Source of the DNA: a virus
Virus record (IMG/VR): IMGVR_UViG_3300009703_000014
Location: 1-64,000 of that record
Reading direction: 5' to 3' (one strand)
Length of the DNA: 64,000 nucleotides
A model generated the notes under the pieces. It did not search any database, was not told the origin of the DNA, and saw nothing but the letters and a program-made list of their open reading frames with translations. The translations under genes were made by a program, and so were the position numbers. Shown here in pieces: positions 41,790 through 52,503 of this stretch (its first letter is position 1; each line of letters opens with the position of its first letter).

Positions 41790-43325
41790 TTACACTACTG
41801 AAAAAATAATTTCAGCTACTTTGTCAGCGGAAGACTGTCTTATATCGTCTAACTTGCTAATCTTGTCCGAAAACTCGTTAATGGCGCAATCAGTATTATA
41901 ATCCACATCAACCAGAACAGAGTGTACTATTACATTTTTTTGCTTCTTCCAGGAAATGAAATCATATAACCAACTTTTCCTGACTGCGGAGTTTCCATCC
42001 GTAATAAACACAATGTCCGCTTTTTTAAATTCTTTGTGGTCGTTTATTGTGTCTTTGGCGAGATCTAGCGGTGGCTCGAATTGGGTACCGCCGCTTGCGA
42101 AAAACTCCGCCATGTCTAAAACCTCTGATACATTATAGGCATCAGATTTTAGAAAGTTGTTGGTGTGAAGCATGTGCTTGGGTGAGGCATCGAAGTGAAT
42201 AACGTGCAAGCTTCTGTTTTCAGCTCTAGCTATTTCTAGCAAACCCATGGCTACTCCTTTAGCCCATATTTCAGGCTCTCCGTGCATACTTCCACTACTA
42301 TCAATACACACTACAATGGGACCTTTTGCCTTTTTTTCCTTACCAGCATACTTATATTGTAATAAGTTACTTTCCACATAATTCTTTTTGAACGATGTTT
42401 TTAGCAGAGGGTGCGACAGCTTTGACATCTCAGTCGGAATCAGCTTTCCTATGTCCTTCCCAAGTTCTATATCATAAATGCTATTTACACCTTTTGATAT
42501 TTTGTTCTTGAAAGTACTAAGGGCTAAAGACTTATAGCGGCCCATTAAAGCAGCTATTTCCTTTAACTTTTTGGAAGTATTCAGGGTTTCCAATAATTTT
42601 AGTTTTTCTTGATACCCGCTTTTTTGATAGTTAGGGTCCTGCTCTAGCCCCCAGTTAGCTATCATCTCTGAAGTTTCCTGGGTTTTGGAAATTGCCTTAT
42701 CTAGCATCCTGTTTATCTGTCGTTTTTCTTTCTTCTCTACGACATTTAAAGTGTTTAGAGTATCCTCGAGGTGTTTTTGAGCGTCCTCTAAACTTATCTG
42801 TTCTTGGGATTTTCCTTCCCCAGTCCCGTTGTTCTCCTTTTCTGCATCACCTCCTGCAGCTTGTTCCTTGTCGGCAGCATTCTCTGCGGCACTCTCTAGG
42901 TTTTTAAGCGCTTCATCGAACTTGTCCTTAAGGTCTTTAACCAAATCCTTAACCTGTTCCCCAACTACTTCGGTACCCACGGCAGCATTTAGCTTGTCAA
43001 GCCTAGTCATTCCTCTTAGTTCCTTATATTGAGGGCTGTCCATAACGGCATCCATCACCTGGCTATTTAAACTATATTCGTAAGCTATATCTTTGTCGTC
43101 GAATTTTTCGGGACTATACTTATATAAGCTATCGAAAACGTCTTGGTGGAGATGCTCGAACTGTGGGTACATATCTGTGCCGGACATGTAAGTGGCGGCT
43201 ATTTTTGGATTTTTTAGTAGAAGCTCTTTGAAAGCGTGTATGTCGAAATTGTCATACTTCACGCTATACTTCTCGGATTTTATTCGTTTTAGAATACTTT
43301 TTGCTTTTTCTGACAATGTTTTCAT
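41790..43325 (-). CDS. VWA-domain protein, ViaA/CoxE-like partner of MoxR ATPase
   Basis: The 511-residue protein has a long helical N-terminal region with an acidic stretch near residues 150-180. The C-terminal von Willebrand A domain starts near residue 330. Its MIDAS motif is clear: V-V-C-I-D-S-S-G-S-M (D-x-S-x-S), a downstream G-G-T-Q-F Thr site, and F-I-T-D-G-N-S. VWA proteins of this type work with MoxR/RavA AAA+ ATPases as chaperone or metal-insertion pairs. The ATPase is encoded next to it, as in ravA-viaA. All Trp codons are TGG. Confidence 0.85.
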   Translation of the reverse strand: MKTLSEKAKSILKRIKSEKYSVKYDNFDIHAFKELLLKNPKIAATYMSGTDMYPQFEHLHQDVFDSLYKYSPEKFDDKDIAYEYSLNSQVMDAVMDSPQYKELRGMTRLDKLNAAVGTEVVGEQVKDLVKDLKDKFDEALKNLESAAENAADKEQAAGGDAEKENNGTGEGKSQEQISLEDAQKHLEDTLNTLNVVEKKEKRQINRMLDKAISKTQETSEMIANWGLEQDPNYQKSGYQEKLKLLETLNTSKKLKEIAALMGRYKSLALSTFKNKISKGVNSIYDIELGKDIGKLIPTEMSKLSHPLLKTSFKKNYVESNLLQYKYAGKEKKAKGPIVVCIDSSGSMHGEPEIWAKGVAMGLLEIARAENRSLHVIHFDASPKHMLHTNNFLKSDAYNVSEVLDMAEFFASGGTQFEPPLDLAKDTINDHKEFKKADIVFITDGNSAVRKSWLYDFISWKKQKNVIVHSVLVDVDYNTDCAINEFSDKISKLDDIRQSSADKVAEIIFSVV

Positions 43326-43334
43326 ATTACTCCT

Positions 43335-44468
43335 TTAAGTAAAGCTCACGCCGCAAGCTTCGTTATATACTTCTGTAAGATACTGGTCTATTTTTGATTC
43401 TAAAGCTCTTACTTCTTTAGTATCTCGACCCTTTTCTTTTATGCTCAAATAATAAGAATTCATCTTTTTCTTCGCATCTTTTAATTTTACAGCTACCTCT
43501 ACACCTTTTTTAAGGCGGTTAGCATCGTTATTTTCTATACTCATTACAGAGTCATATAAATCTTGAGCGTCGTCGAATAATTCCATAATTTTATTCTTTT
43601 CAGGATTTATCAGATCTAGTATAGCTGAGTAAACATACTTAGCTTCGTCAGGATCTGACCACATTACGTGCTGTAAAATGTCTAAGTCACCTTCTAAGAC
43701 GGTATCTCTTTTTTGGTAGTAAGCTTCTGCTTTCAATAAGTTGATACAGCCCTTATAAGATCTATCTGAAACTTTGATACCTTTGTCATTTAGACTAGTC
43801 TTTAGGTTAGCAATTATTTCTATTATGTCTTTAGAAACTGTCACTTTTTTCACAGCTTTTCTTATAGAGAGGATGTCCTCTAAGCTGATCAATGGAGCAT
43901 TTTTTATGGGCTCACTTTGCATCATTTTAACGAAGTTAGAAGACTCTTTGATTGGTTTAACCATGTACTTTAAGGTAAATCTGTCTAACATCGCTTCCAA
44001 GCCATCCCCTTCTTCGGGTAACTCATTAGAAGCCCCCACGAGGGTTAATAAGGGTATATTCACTGGTTTGCCGTCGTTAAAGAAAATCCGTTCATTCAGA
44101 ATGGTTAGCAGGAAGTTTAAGACCCCTGAATTGCCTTTCCAAGTTTCGTCAATAAAGGCTATATCGGCCTCCGGTAACTTACCTGTGGTATTTCTTAAAA
44201 ACTTGTCTGACTCTAAACCCTTTAGAGAGTATGGGCCTGCCAATTCCTCTGGCGTTGAGTATGCCGTTAAAAGCCAGCTGAAGTAGTTGCTTTTATCTAT
44301 CAATTTTGCCCAGCTATTCACTAAGAGGGACTTTCCTACCCCTGGAGGGCCTAAGTATAATATATTGTTACCTGAAATAACTCCGAGAGTTAATCCATGT
44401 ATCTCATCTGCCCTCTCTACGAAGTAGCTATTGAGTGTTTTTTCTATTTTTTGAAGTTTATCATGCAT
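43335..44468 (-). CDS. MoxR/RavA-family AAA+ ATPase
   Basis: The 377-residue protein carries Walker A L-G-P-P-G-V-G-K-S near residue 38, Walker B A-F-I-D-E-T near 104, and a sensor-1-like L-V-G-A-S-N-E-L-P near 147. The helical lid and D-R-F-T-L-K-Y are typical of MoxR ATPases. These assemble as hexamers and act with VWA partners to remodel or activate targets. It lies nine bases from the VWA gene, and its stop side is immediately before it in the operon. Function in the phage cycle is unknown. Confidence 0.88.
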   Translation of the reverse strand: MHDKLQKIEKTLNSYFVERADEIHGLTLGVISGNNILYLGPPGVGKSLLVNSWAKLIDKSNYFSWLLTAYSTPEELAGPYSLKGLESDKFLRNTTGKLPEADIAFIDETWKGNSGVLNFLLTILNERIFFNDGKPVNIPLLTLVGASNELPEEGDGLEAMLDRFTLKYMVKPIKESSNFVKMMQSEPIKNAPLISLEDILSIRKAVKKVTVSKDIIEIIANLKTSLNDKGIKVSDRSYKGCINLLKAEAYYQKRDTVLEGDLDILQHVMWSDPDEAKYVYSAILDLINPEKNKIMELFDDAQDLYDSVMSIENNDANRLKKGVEVAVKLKDAKKKMNSYYLSIKEKGRDTKEVRALESKIDQYLTEVYNEACGVSFT

Positions 44469-44830
44469 TATGCTGTTTCCTGTTTAAATAAATTTAGTTG
44501 TCGTTTTTTTTGTTCAATCTCTTCTCGCTCTACAATAAAGGCTTTTGCCCCTTCTCGCTCCGTCACATTTAAAAGTTTTTGGATATCTTTTATGCTGTCG
44601 AAACTTCTTGGTTTTATGATAGCTTCATAAGAAGAGAGCTCAAGATCCGCTGGTATTACTTCGCAGTGTATATGAATGAGCAAACCTAGCCCATTTAAGC
44701 AAAGGCTTAACTTAACTGCTTCTAACGCAGATGAGTTTATAAAACAGTAAAAGTTAGTCTTTTGTGTCTTCAGTAGAGCTTTGTACCTTCTCTGTAGTAG
44801 GCTTTGCATCTGTTGTGCGAACGTCTCCAT
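44468..44830 (-). CDS. Uncharacterised 120-aa early protein
   Basis: The stop abuts the MoxR start. It contains an N-terminal basic helix (L-Q-R-R-Y-K-A-L-L-K-T-Q-K) and a central hydrophobic part, then a charged helix (E-R-E-E-I-E-Q-K-K-R). It overlaps the next gene upstream. No domain recognised. Confidence 0.6.
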   Translation of the reverse strand: METFAQQMQSLLQRRYKALLKTQKTNFYCFINSSALEAVKLSLCLNGLGLLIHIHCEVIPADLELSSYEAIIKPRSFDSIKDIQKLLNVTEREGAKAFIVEREEIEQKKRQLNLFKQETA

Positions 44831-44945
44831 CCTTGTCCTCGCTTTCTTCTCCGGGAACTAGCGCGTCCAGAGCTAAATCTGTTATGTTGTCTATTAAACG
44901 TTTAATGTGTATTTTTAAATCTTTGTTATTCATACATTTCTCCAC
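44754..44945 (-). CDS. Small acidic protein, 63 aa
   Basis: Starts near the divergent promoter region and overlaps the next gene by 77 bases. N-terminal helix (D-L-K-I-H-I-K-R-L-I-D), then a strongly acidic/Thr-rich tail (G-E-E-S-E-D-K-D-G-D). Function unknown. Moderate confidence because of the overlap. Confidence 0.5.
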   Translation of the reverse strand: MEKCMNNKDLKIHIKRLIDNITDLALDALVPGEESEDKDGDVRTTDAKPTTEKVQSSTEDTKD

Positions 44946-44995
44946 TATTTTAAGTTAAGAAAAAGAGACTAAGCCCTTTTTCTATAGTATACTAA

Positions 44996-45073
44996 CTATG
45001 ATTTAGGTAAATCATATATTTCCGTATTTGATATCTCTACATCTTCTGTAGAGGTTATGTCTTCCATATTCAT
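44996..45073 (-). CDS. Possible 25-aa acidic leader protein
   Basis: ATG 45073 to TAG 44996 encodes 25 mostly acidic residues (M-E-D-I-T-S-T-E-D-V-E-I). A GGGAAG sequence lies 8 bases upstream, and it is the first frame after the minus-strand promoter at 45158-45167. It could be a small gene or a leader peptide. It is too short for family assignment. Confidence 0.35.
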   Translation of the reverse strand: MNMEDITSTEDVEISNTEIYDLPKS

Positions 45074-45138
45074 AATTGTTTTGACTTCCCTTATATTTAG
45101 GGTTATATTTAAATATTCTAAAATATTTTAATTTGAGG

Positions 45139-45149
45139 TAAATTATAAG
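45139..45149 (+). promoter_or_regulatory. Candidate promoter for the RNA polymerase gene
   Basis: TAAATTATAAG lies 34 bases before the ATG at 45183, the same spacing as the TATAAR boxes before 28472 and 62004. It sits in a GAGG...CCTC inverted repeat (45135-45153) that could be an operator. Confidence 0.4.
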
Positions 45150-45157
45150 CCTCATTG

Positions 45158-45167
45158 TTCTTATACC
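45158..45167 (-). promoter_or_regulatory. Early-type promoter GGTATAAGAA
   Basis: One of five intergenic copies of GGTATAAGAA, all pointing along the minus strand. This copy drives the 45.1-38.85 kb operon with the MoxR/VWA pair and retron. The first possible ATG is 85 bases downstream. Confidence 0.55.
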
Positions 45168-45182
45168 AAAAAAACACCAATT

Positions 45183-48100
45183 ATGGAAAATCTATTAAAC
45201 CACGAATTACAAAATAAGCGTATTCAAAAATCTATTATAAAGTCTATAAACAGTTATTTTCCTGTAGAGGCCGGCAACAAGCGCTTAGACATCAGTGACT
45301 TATCAATAAAAGATTCTTTAGACAGTAATGACTTTCCAGCACAAAAAGAAAGTAAATTAAGCAGACAAAGCTGGCAAGTTCCGATTTACGCTTCCCTTAC
45401 TTTAACAGATCTTTTAACACAAAAAGTTATTAGTAAAAAAACGAATATAAAGATAGGGGACGTCCCTAAGCTAACAAACAGATTTACTACCATTGTTGAT
45501 GGAAATGAATATCAAACAGTAAATCAGCTTAGACGTAAACCTGGGGTTTATTCAAGAATTAAAAAGAATGGGGAACTTGAAAGCGAGTTTAATCTCGCTA
45601 AGGGTGTGAACTTTAAAATGCAGCTTGATCCAGTTAAAGAAGTTTTTTATATTGTGCTGGCCAACAGACGTTATAGACTGTGAACTTTATTACAAACACT
45701 AGGAATGTCTGATGCGGATATGGAGCGTTTTTGGGGAAGCGAACTTTTGCTTAAAAATAAAAAAGGCGCCCTAAACACAGAAGAATCAGAGATGACTGCT
45801 ATTTATAGTAAGCTTTATAGAAAGCCTGCTAAAGATTATGATTCTGTGGTGAAGGGGCTACGTAATTACTTTACAGAAGAAGGTACTAAATTAGATGAAG
45901 GCACCACTAAACTTACCCTGGGAAAGTCCTTTAAAGCTGTTACAGGGGAAACCTTAATTGCAGCCTCAAATAAGTTACTAAATATTCATAAAGGCAAGGA
46001 GGCTGCAGACGATCGGGATAGTTTAGTATATAAGAATATGCATACGGTGGATGATCTTGTGATTGACCATTTTCATAGAAATGCCGAAGTCATAGTAGAA
46101 AAAATTAAAAGATCTATGGGGCTTAGAGACACAGTTCGCGCTGTAATTCCTGCAAGCACCTTTACTAAGCCTGTAAAAGATTTCTTTACTTCAGGTGACC
46201 TGTCAGCAACACCTGCCCAAACGAATCCAGCAGTTATTGTGTCTGACTGGAGAAAAACGTCTCCTATGGGAACAGGGGGAATACAAAGCAGGCACGCCAT
46301 TACTATGGAAACTCGAGACGTGCAGCCTACGCATCTAAGCTTTTTAGACCCACTAGCTACTCCTGAATCAGGCAGAGTAGGCGTAACGGTAGGGTTATCT
46401 TCTGAGGTACAAAAACAAAATGGGGAAATGAAAACTCCTGTTGTTAATCCAAAAACTAACAAGATGGTATTTGTTACTCCTTTAGAGTTTTTTGAAGCAA
46501 GGGTAGGATTCCCTGACCAGTATTCTTATAAAAATTCTAAGGTGGTACCTAGATATAAAATAGTGAATGCCCAATATAAAGGGAAGCTGGTTAGGATAAA
46601 AGCCTCCCAAGTCGATTACTATATAAGATCACCCAAGTCTATGTTTTCTTTTGCATCAAATATGGTGCCTTTTATGCAGACAGTTCAGGGAAACAGGGCA
46701 TCTACGGCCGGTCGAATGATAGGACAAGCCTTGGGCTTGGATAATAAGGAAGCCCCCCTCGTGCAAACTTTAAGAGACTCCGGCGCCGGTACAGGAAAAG
46801 AAACTTATGAAAAACTAATAGGTAATTTTTTAAACCCAATACTCGGGAAAGATTCTAAGGGAAAGACGCAAAAAGGGATAGTTGAAAAGATTACAAAAGA
46901 CTATATTTATATTAAAACGTCTGACGGGCGGCAAGTAAAGCGGGGCCTATATAACAATTTTCCCCTAAATCAGGATGGCTTTTTACACTCCAACCCTTTA
47001 GTTAAAGTAGGTGACTCTATAAAGTCAGACACAATATTAGCAGACAATAATTATGCAGACAAGGACACCTTAGCTCTGGGTAAAAACCTTTCAGTGGCCT
47101 ACATGGCTTACAAAGGTTTTAATTTTGAGGACGGTGCCGTTATAACAGAAAGTGCTGCTAAAAAGCTATCGCATACAATGTTACACAGACTGAATGTTTT
47201 TTATAGCCCAAAAACATCTTTATTTGACGTAAGTAAATTTCAAGCATGGTTTCCGGATGACATAACAAATAGTAGTATTTTGGATGCCACCGGCGTTGTT
47301 AAAAAAGGGGCCACCGTCAATCCGGGCGACACTGTCGTTGCTTTTTTAATAGAAAAAGAAATGGATGACCGAGAAAAAGCTTTAAAAAAATTAGATAAGT
47401 TTACATTTACCCCTTACACAAAAAAAACGTTGGTATGGGAAGAAGACGAGCCAGGAATTGTTAGCGAGGTTAGGAGGGTTGGCAGAAATATTGACGTATA
47501 CATCAAAAGTACCCATCCTTTTACAGAAGGTGATAAGCTATCAGGGCGGTATGGCAATAAATACATCGTAACTAAAATTATTGACGATGCGGATTCGCCT
47601 CATAGAGAAAACGGGGAGCCTGTTGAAATACTATTAAATCCTCATGGTGTTCCCGCACGAATGAATGTGGGACAAATTTTAGAAACAGCTGCGGCTAAAA
47701 TAGCTAAAAAAACAGGGAAACCTTACATTGTTAATAACTTTGAAAACCCTGACGCAGACATGGTCACTAATATGAGCAAGGAGTTAAAGAAGCATGGGTT
47801 AAAAACTACTGAGATACTGACCGACGGAAAAACGGGTCAATCTTTTGAAACCCCTATATATACAGGTGGGCAGTACTTTATGAAACTGCGCCATATTGTT
47901 AAGAAAAAGGAAGGAAAACACGCGTTCGGTACTTATGATATTGATGAGCAGCCTACAGGAAAGGGGTCCCAAAGAATTGGAGTATTAGACACATACTCTT
48001 ACCTAGCACACGGTGCAAAAGCAAACTTAAGAGAAATGACTTCTATAAAAAGTAGGCAGAATGAGGAGTATTGACGTAATTTACAGTTAGGGTTACCTCC

Positions 48101-51100
48101 TGTAAAACCTCAACGAAACTTTATATTTAATAAAATTACTTCTTATCTTAATGCTGCGGGGATTAATACTGTAAAGAAGGGAAATGAGTTAAGAGTGATG
48201 CCTCTAACAGATAAGGACGTAAGGAATATGTCTAATGGGGACTTAAAAGATCCGGGAGCCATGCTTATTGGAAAAAACCTAGGTTCTAGAAAAGGCGGTC
48301 TTTTTGATCCAGAAATTACTGGAGGCATTAAAGGGACCCAATGATCGCATATCAAGCTCACTGCACGTATACCTAATCCTATGTATGAAGACGCAATTAT
48401 GAAAGCTTTAGAGCTTACACAAAATAAGTTTGAAGCTATTATGAAAGGTAAAGAAACTCTTGGTAATAAAACAGGCCCAGCCGCAATTGTAAACGCTTTA
48501 AGCAATTTAAATGTTAAGGAAGAAATTAAAAAGGCTAAAAAAGCATTAAAGAGTGCTCCAGAAACAACCGTTAATAAGTTAAATAAGCGATTACGTAATT
48601 TGGTGGCATTAAAAGATTTAAAAATAGGTGCTAAGGAGGCATACACAATGCAGAATGTTCCTGTACTCCCTCCTTCTTTTAGACCTGTGTACCCCCTTCC
48701 TAGCGGAGATCTCATGGTCAGTGATCTAAACAAACATTATAGGGATATTGGGTTAATTAATTCCTCTTTAAAAAAGGTGTGGTCTTCATTAGAGGATGAA
48801 GACAGGCTATCCTCTACGAACGACTTATACACTTCCGTTAAAGCAATGCAAGGCTTTATAGATCCAGTAACCTATGGTAAGGAAAAATATCAGGGGATAT
48901 TAAAAGAGCTGGGCAAAACTAAAACTGGCCTACTTTTTGAAAAGGGGTGGTCTAAACGACAAGACTTAAGCGCCAGAAGCACTATTACGGTTGCACCTAG
49001 TTTAGGGCTGGATGAGGTAGGACTCCCTAAAAAAATGGCTTTCACAGTTTATAAGCCTTTTATTGTCAGGAGTTTAAAGGAAAGCGGCTTTAAAGCTAGA
49101 GAGGCTTTAAAACATGTAGAGGACCAAACAGACATTGCTTTGAATGCTCTACAAGGTGTATTGAAAAAAAGACCTTTGCTATTAAATAGAGCTCCGTCTT
49201 TGCATAAGCACTCTGTGCAAGCTTTTGACCCTACTCTTAGTTCTGGAAAATCAATACAGCTTAATCCCCTAATTGTGGGTGGATTTAATGCAGACTTTGA
49301 TGGTGATACAATGTCAATTAATGTGCCAGTAGGTAAAGAGGCTGTAGAAGAGGCGAAAGGAATGCTGCCTAGTAAAATACTTTTTAAAGCTGGCGATAGC
49401 TCTCTAATACCACAGATAGCTCATGAATATTTATTTGGTCTTTTTATGCTATCTGAAATTAATGGAAAGAGTGACTTGAGTTTTAACTCAATAAGCTCTG
49501 CTAAGAAAGCAGGCATTCCATGGACTACAGAATTTAAATTAAAAGGAGATACAGTAACTTTAGGGCAATATTATATTAACGCTGAACTACCTGCGGCTTT
49601 AAAAGACTATACCCGAAAATTAGATAAGAAGGCTGTAAAGAAGCTTTTAACAGTTTTAGCTAAAGACCACCCTTCTTATTTTACAGAGGTTATTAATAGC
49701 TGAAAAACTTTAGGAGCACACTATGCCTATTTAAGAGGCAACACTATCTCATTAGATGACTTTGCTATAGATAGGTCTTATAAAAATAGAATTTTAAATA
49801 AAGTGATGCCTATTATTGATAAGATGAAGGGAAGGTCAAAAATCGAAGCTTTAAATAAAATGACAGTCTCTGTACAAAAAGCACAGGATAAAGCCATGAA
49901 GGGTAGAAATAATAATATATATGATATGCTTAGATCGGGGTCTTTTACAAAACCTGATTCTGTGAGGCAAATTTTGTCCTTTCCAGGCGTAGTCTCGGAC
50001 GTAAAAGGGCAGCCTATTGAGCACCCCATACTTAAATCATATGGGGAAGGACTAGACACTGCTTCATACTTTAATTCAATGTACGGTGTGCGTAAAGGCC
50101 AGGTAGATAGGTCTGTTAATACTCAAGAGTCTGGTGCCTTAAATAAAGCCCTTCTAAATGTTACACGACGTTTGTTGGTTACAGAGGAAGACTGTGGTAC
50201 TTTAAAAGGCTTAATATTCGGGGTTACTAATAAGAATATATATGACCGTTTTTTATTAAAAACGGTGGCTGGTGTAGGGAGACGAAATGAAATTGTTGGG
50301 GGAGAGCTTATTATAAGGGCTAAAAAGAAGAAAATCAAAGAATTGGAAGTAAGAAGCCCTTTGACCTGTGAAGCAGATCAAGGTGTATGTCAAAGCTGTT
50401 ATGGGCTGCTGCCTAACGGAAGTCCAGCACCAGTCGGAACAAATGTAGGGGTTTTAGAATCCCAAGCCATTACTGAAAGAGCTACGCAACTTACAATGCA
50501 AACTTTCCACTCAGGCGGAACTGCCTTAGGAGGTGGTGGTATTGTTGCAGGGTTTCCTCGGTTAGAGCAGATTTTAAAAGTGCCTGAAAAGCTCGGAGGA
50601 AAAGCTACTTTATCGGATGTAAAGGGTAAAGTTAAGAAAATCAAGAAGAATTTGACAGGAGGATATGAGGTATTTATAGAGGGGTATGGTGCTAAGAATG
50701 ATAAGAGTTTTGTAGTTCCCGCTGGACGCCAAATTATACTTAAAGTAGGTGATTCGGTAGATAGGGGAGATCCTATATCAAGCGGCGTTATTAAACCGCA
50801 AGAGCTCGGAGCACTAAAAACACATTTAGATGCTCAAAAGTATATGGTGCGTGAAGCTTCCTCTGTATACTCCGGAGACTTTTATGATAAAACGTTTGAA
50901 ACTGTTATAAGAGGCATTAGTGATAATGCCGAGGTTACAGACGCTCCCGAGGGCTCAAATGTACTACGGGGAGATAAAATGCCTGCTAGCTCTTTGAGAA
51001 AATTAAATAAAGAAAGGCGAAAGCTAAAATTACCTAAAATTAAATTTAAAGAGTATTTTAAATCTATAGATACTTTAAATACAGATGCTAGAGATTGGCT

Positions 51101-51257
51101 GACTAGAATTACAAGTAACAGGGTGAAGGCCGGGCTCATTACAGCAGCCTCTCAAGGACAATACTCTAACTTTAAGGGAAAAGACCCTATTCCCGCATAC
51201 TTATATGGGGACGACTTTGGTAAAAAATCCGACCCGTCTAAGGGACACTTTTATTAA
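45183..51257 (+). CDS. Fused beta-beta' DNA-dependent RNA polymerase, 2024 aa
   Basis: One open frame covers both large subunits, interrupted only by TGA at codons 167, 964, 1054 and 1507. The beta part has a rifampicin-region-like N-R-A-S-T-A-G-R-M, R-Y-G-N-K-Y-I-V with N-P-H-G-V-P-A-R-M-N-V-G-Q-I-L-E, and a G-S-Q-R-I-G-V-L-D C-terminal match. Beta' follows without a stop: the catalytic N-A-D-F-D-G-D lies at residues 1369-1375, a C-x6-C-x2-C zinc site in L-T-C-E-A-D-Q-G-V-C-Q-S-C-Y-G, and the bridge/trigger region F-H-S-G-G near 1775. No alpha or omega homologue is in the window. It probably transcribes late genes, perhaps with the 1215-1937 sigma. UGA at (UGA)-S-H-I matches a conserved Trp. 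Confidence 0.9.
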
Positions 51258-51269
51258 CCACCTCTTAAT

Positions 51270-51947
51270 ATGTTTAATGACATAGATGTTGATGCTTATA
51301 GCGAGCAATTTAGCAAAGAAGGTTTTGTTTCAATACCAGACATTTTAAATAAAGATACTAGTATTAGGCTTTTAAGAAGTTTTTCAGAGATACCGTGAAA
51401 TAGTAAATTTATTAGTTTGTTTGGCGAAGACCATGTGCCCTCTACCATGGTAGAACGCATACCTGAAGGGTGTATTATAGAAAAAGCTGAAAAAGATTTT
51501 TCTTTCTACTTTGATTTTTTTGAGCCTGAAAAAGGATTAGGGCTATACGAGGTTACGGATATTTTAAATAACTTTAAACAGAGCGATTTTATGTTAAAAA
51601 CTGTACAGCAAATTACAGGAGATACCCACCTTAAAAACTGCTATGCTGCTTTAACACGCTACACACCCAACAGCTTCTTAAAAATACACGACGATAACTT
51701 TAGTGGGGATTATGGAGAACGTAAACTGGCCTTCGTTTTACACCTTACACCAGAATGACGGGCCGACTGGGGCGGATTTACTTTATTTGTAGATAAAGAC
51801 GATTACTGTAAAATTAATAGGACCGTGGTACCTTCTTTTAATACTTTGCACTTATTCAAAGTGGATCAAAATAGCACTCACTGTGTTACTCCCGTAGCCC
51901 CCTTTGCTAAAAATAGATATAGCCTATCAGGCTTTTTACATGTTTAA
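51270..51947 (+). CDS. 2-oxoglutarate/Fe(II)-dependent oxygenase
   Basis: The 225-codon frame reads TGA at codons 43 (S-E-I-P-(UGA)-N) and 163 (L-T-P-E-(UGA)-R-A-D-W-G-G) and ends at TAA. Residues include the H-x-D iron motif in K-I-H-D-D-N, a distal His in S-T-H-C-V-T-P, and the G-G-x-F-x-L-F core of prolyl-4-hydroxylase-like enzymes. The family has Trp at both UGA positions (L-x-x-x-W-x-x-x-W-G-G), strong evidence for UGA=Trp. It hydroxylates an unknown target, perhaps a virion or host protein, and follows the RNA polymerase. Confidence 0.85.
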
Positions 51948-51950
51948 CAT

Positions 51951-52484
51951 ATGCCTTACTTTGTAAGAACAGAACAACTAGCCATTTGCTGGCGTCAACA
52001 CGAGTTTAATGTTGAAGCCTTAGATGGACGCATAGAGAAAGTGGGAGATGACTTGCCTTGTTATGTAGTCGCCCACCATCCTAACAAAAACTGATCTTAT
52101 AATGTAGGCATAATAAAAAGAACCACCCCTATATTAGGATATAATGAAGTAGAGAAGCTAGGCAGAAAAAAAGAAGGACATCCTTCTTTATATTATGAAC
52201 TAGTTCCTGCTGAGCATTATGAAGCTTATATAGAGAAGGGTGGTTTTTCTAATGAGCTTAACGTAGAGCAGGCGACTGTTCCTAAAGCGACAGTCATTAA
52301 AAGCAGCCCAAAACCTGTTAAAATGGAATTACCTAAGCTCCCGGAGCCGGCATCACCAACAGAGGGTGCTGAGCTTCCTACTAAAACAACCCCCTTACTT
52401 CCTGAAGAGTGGACTGACTCTCCTAAGCTCGTAGACGGGTCACAAAAACCTATATATACGTACAGAGCCCCTTCCAGAAAGTAA
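51951..52484 (+). CDS. Uncharacterised 177-aa protein with Pro-rich tail
   Basis: The frame from ATG 51951 to TAA 52482-52484 has one TGA at 52092. The N-terminal ~90 residues look like a compact beta/alpha domain (A-I-C-W-R-Q-H-E-F, V-V-A-H-H-P-N-K-N). The C-terminal half is Pro/Lys/Glu-rich and likely disordered. No family match. It lies between the oxygenase and PhoH genes. Confidence 0.68.
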
Positions 52485-52503
52485 GAAGTACCGGAGGAAT
52501 ATA

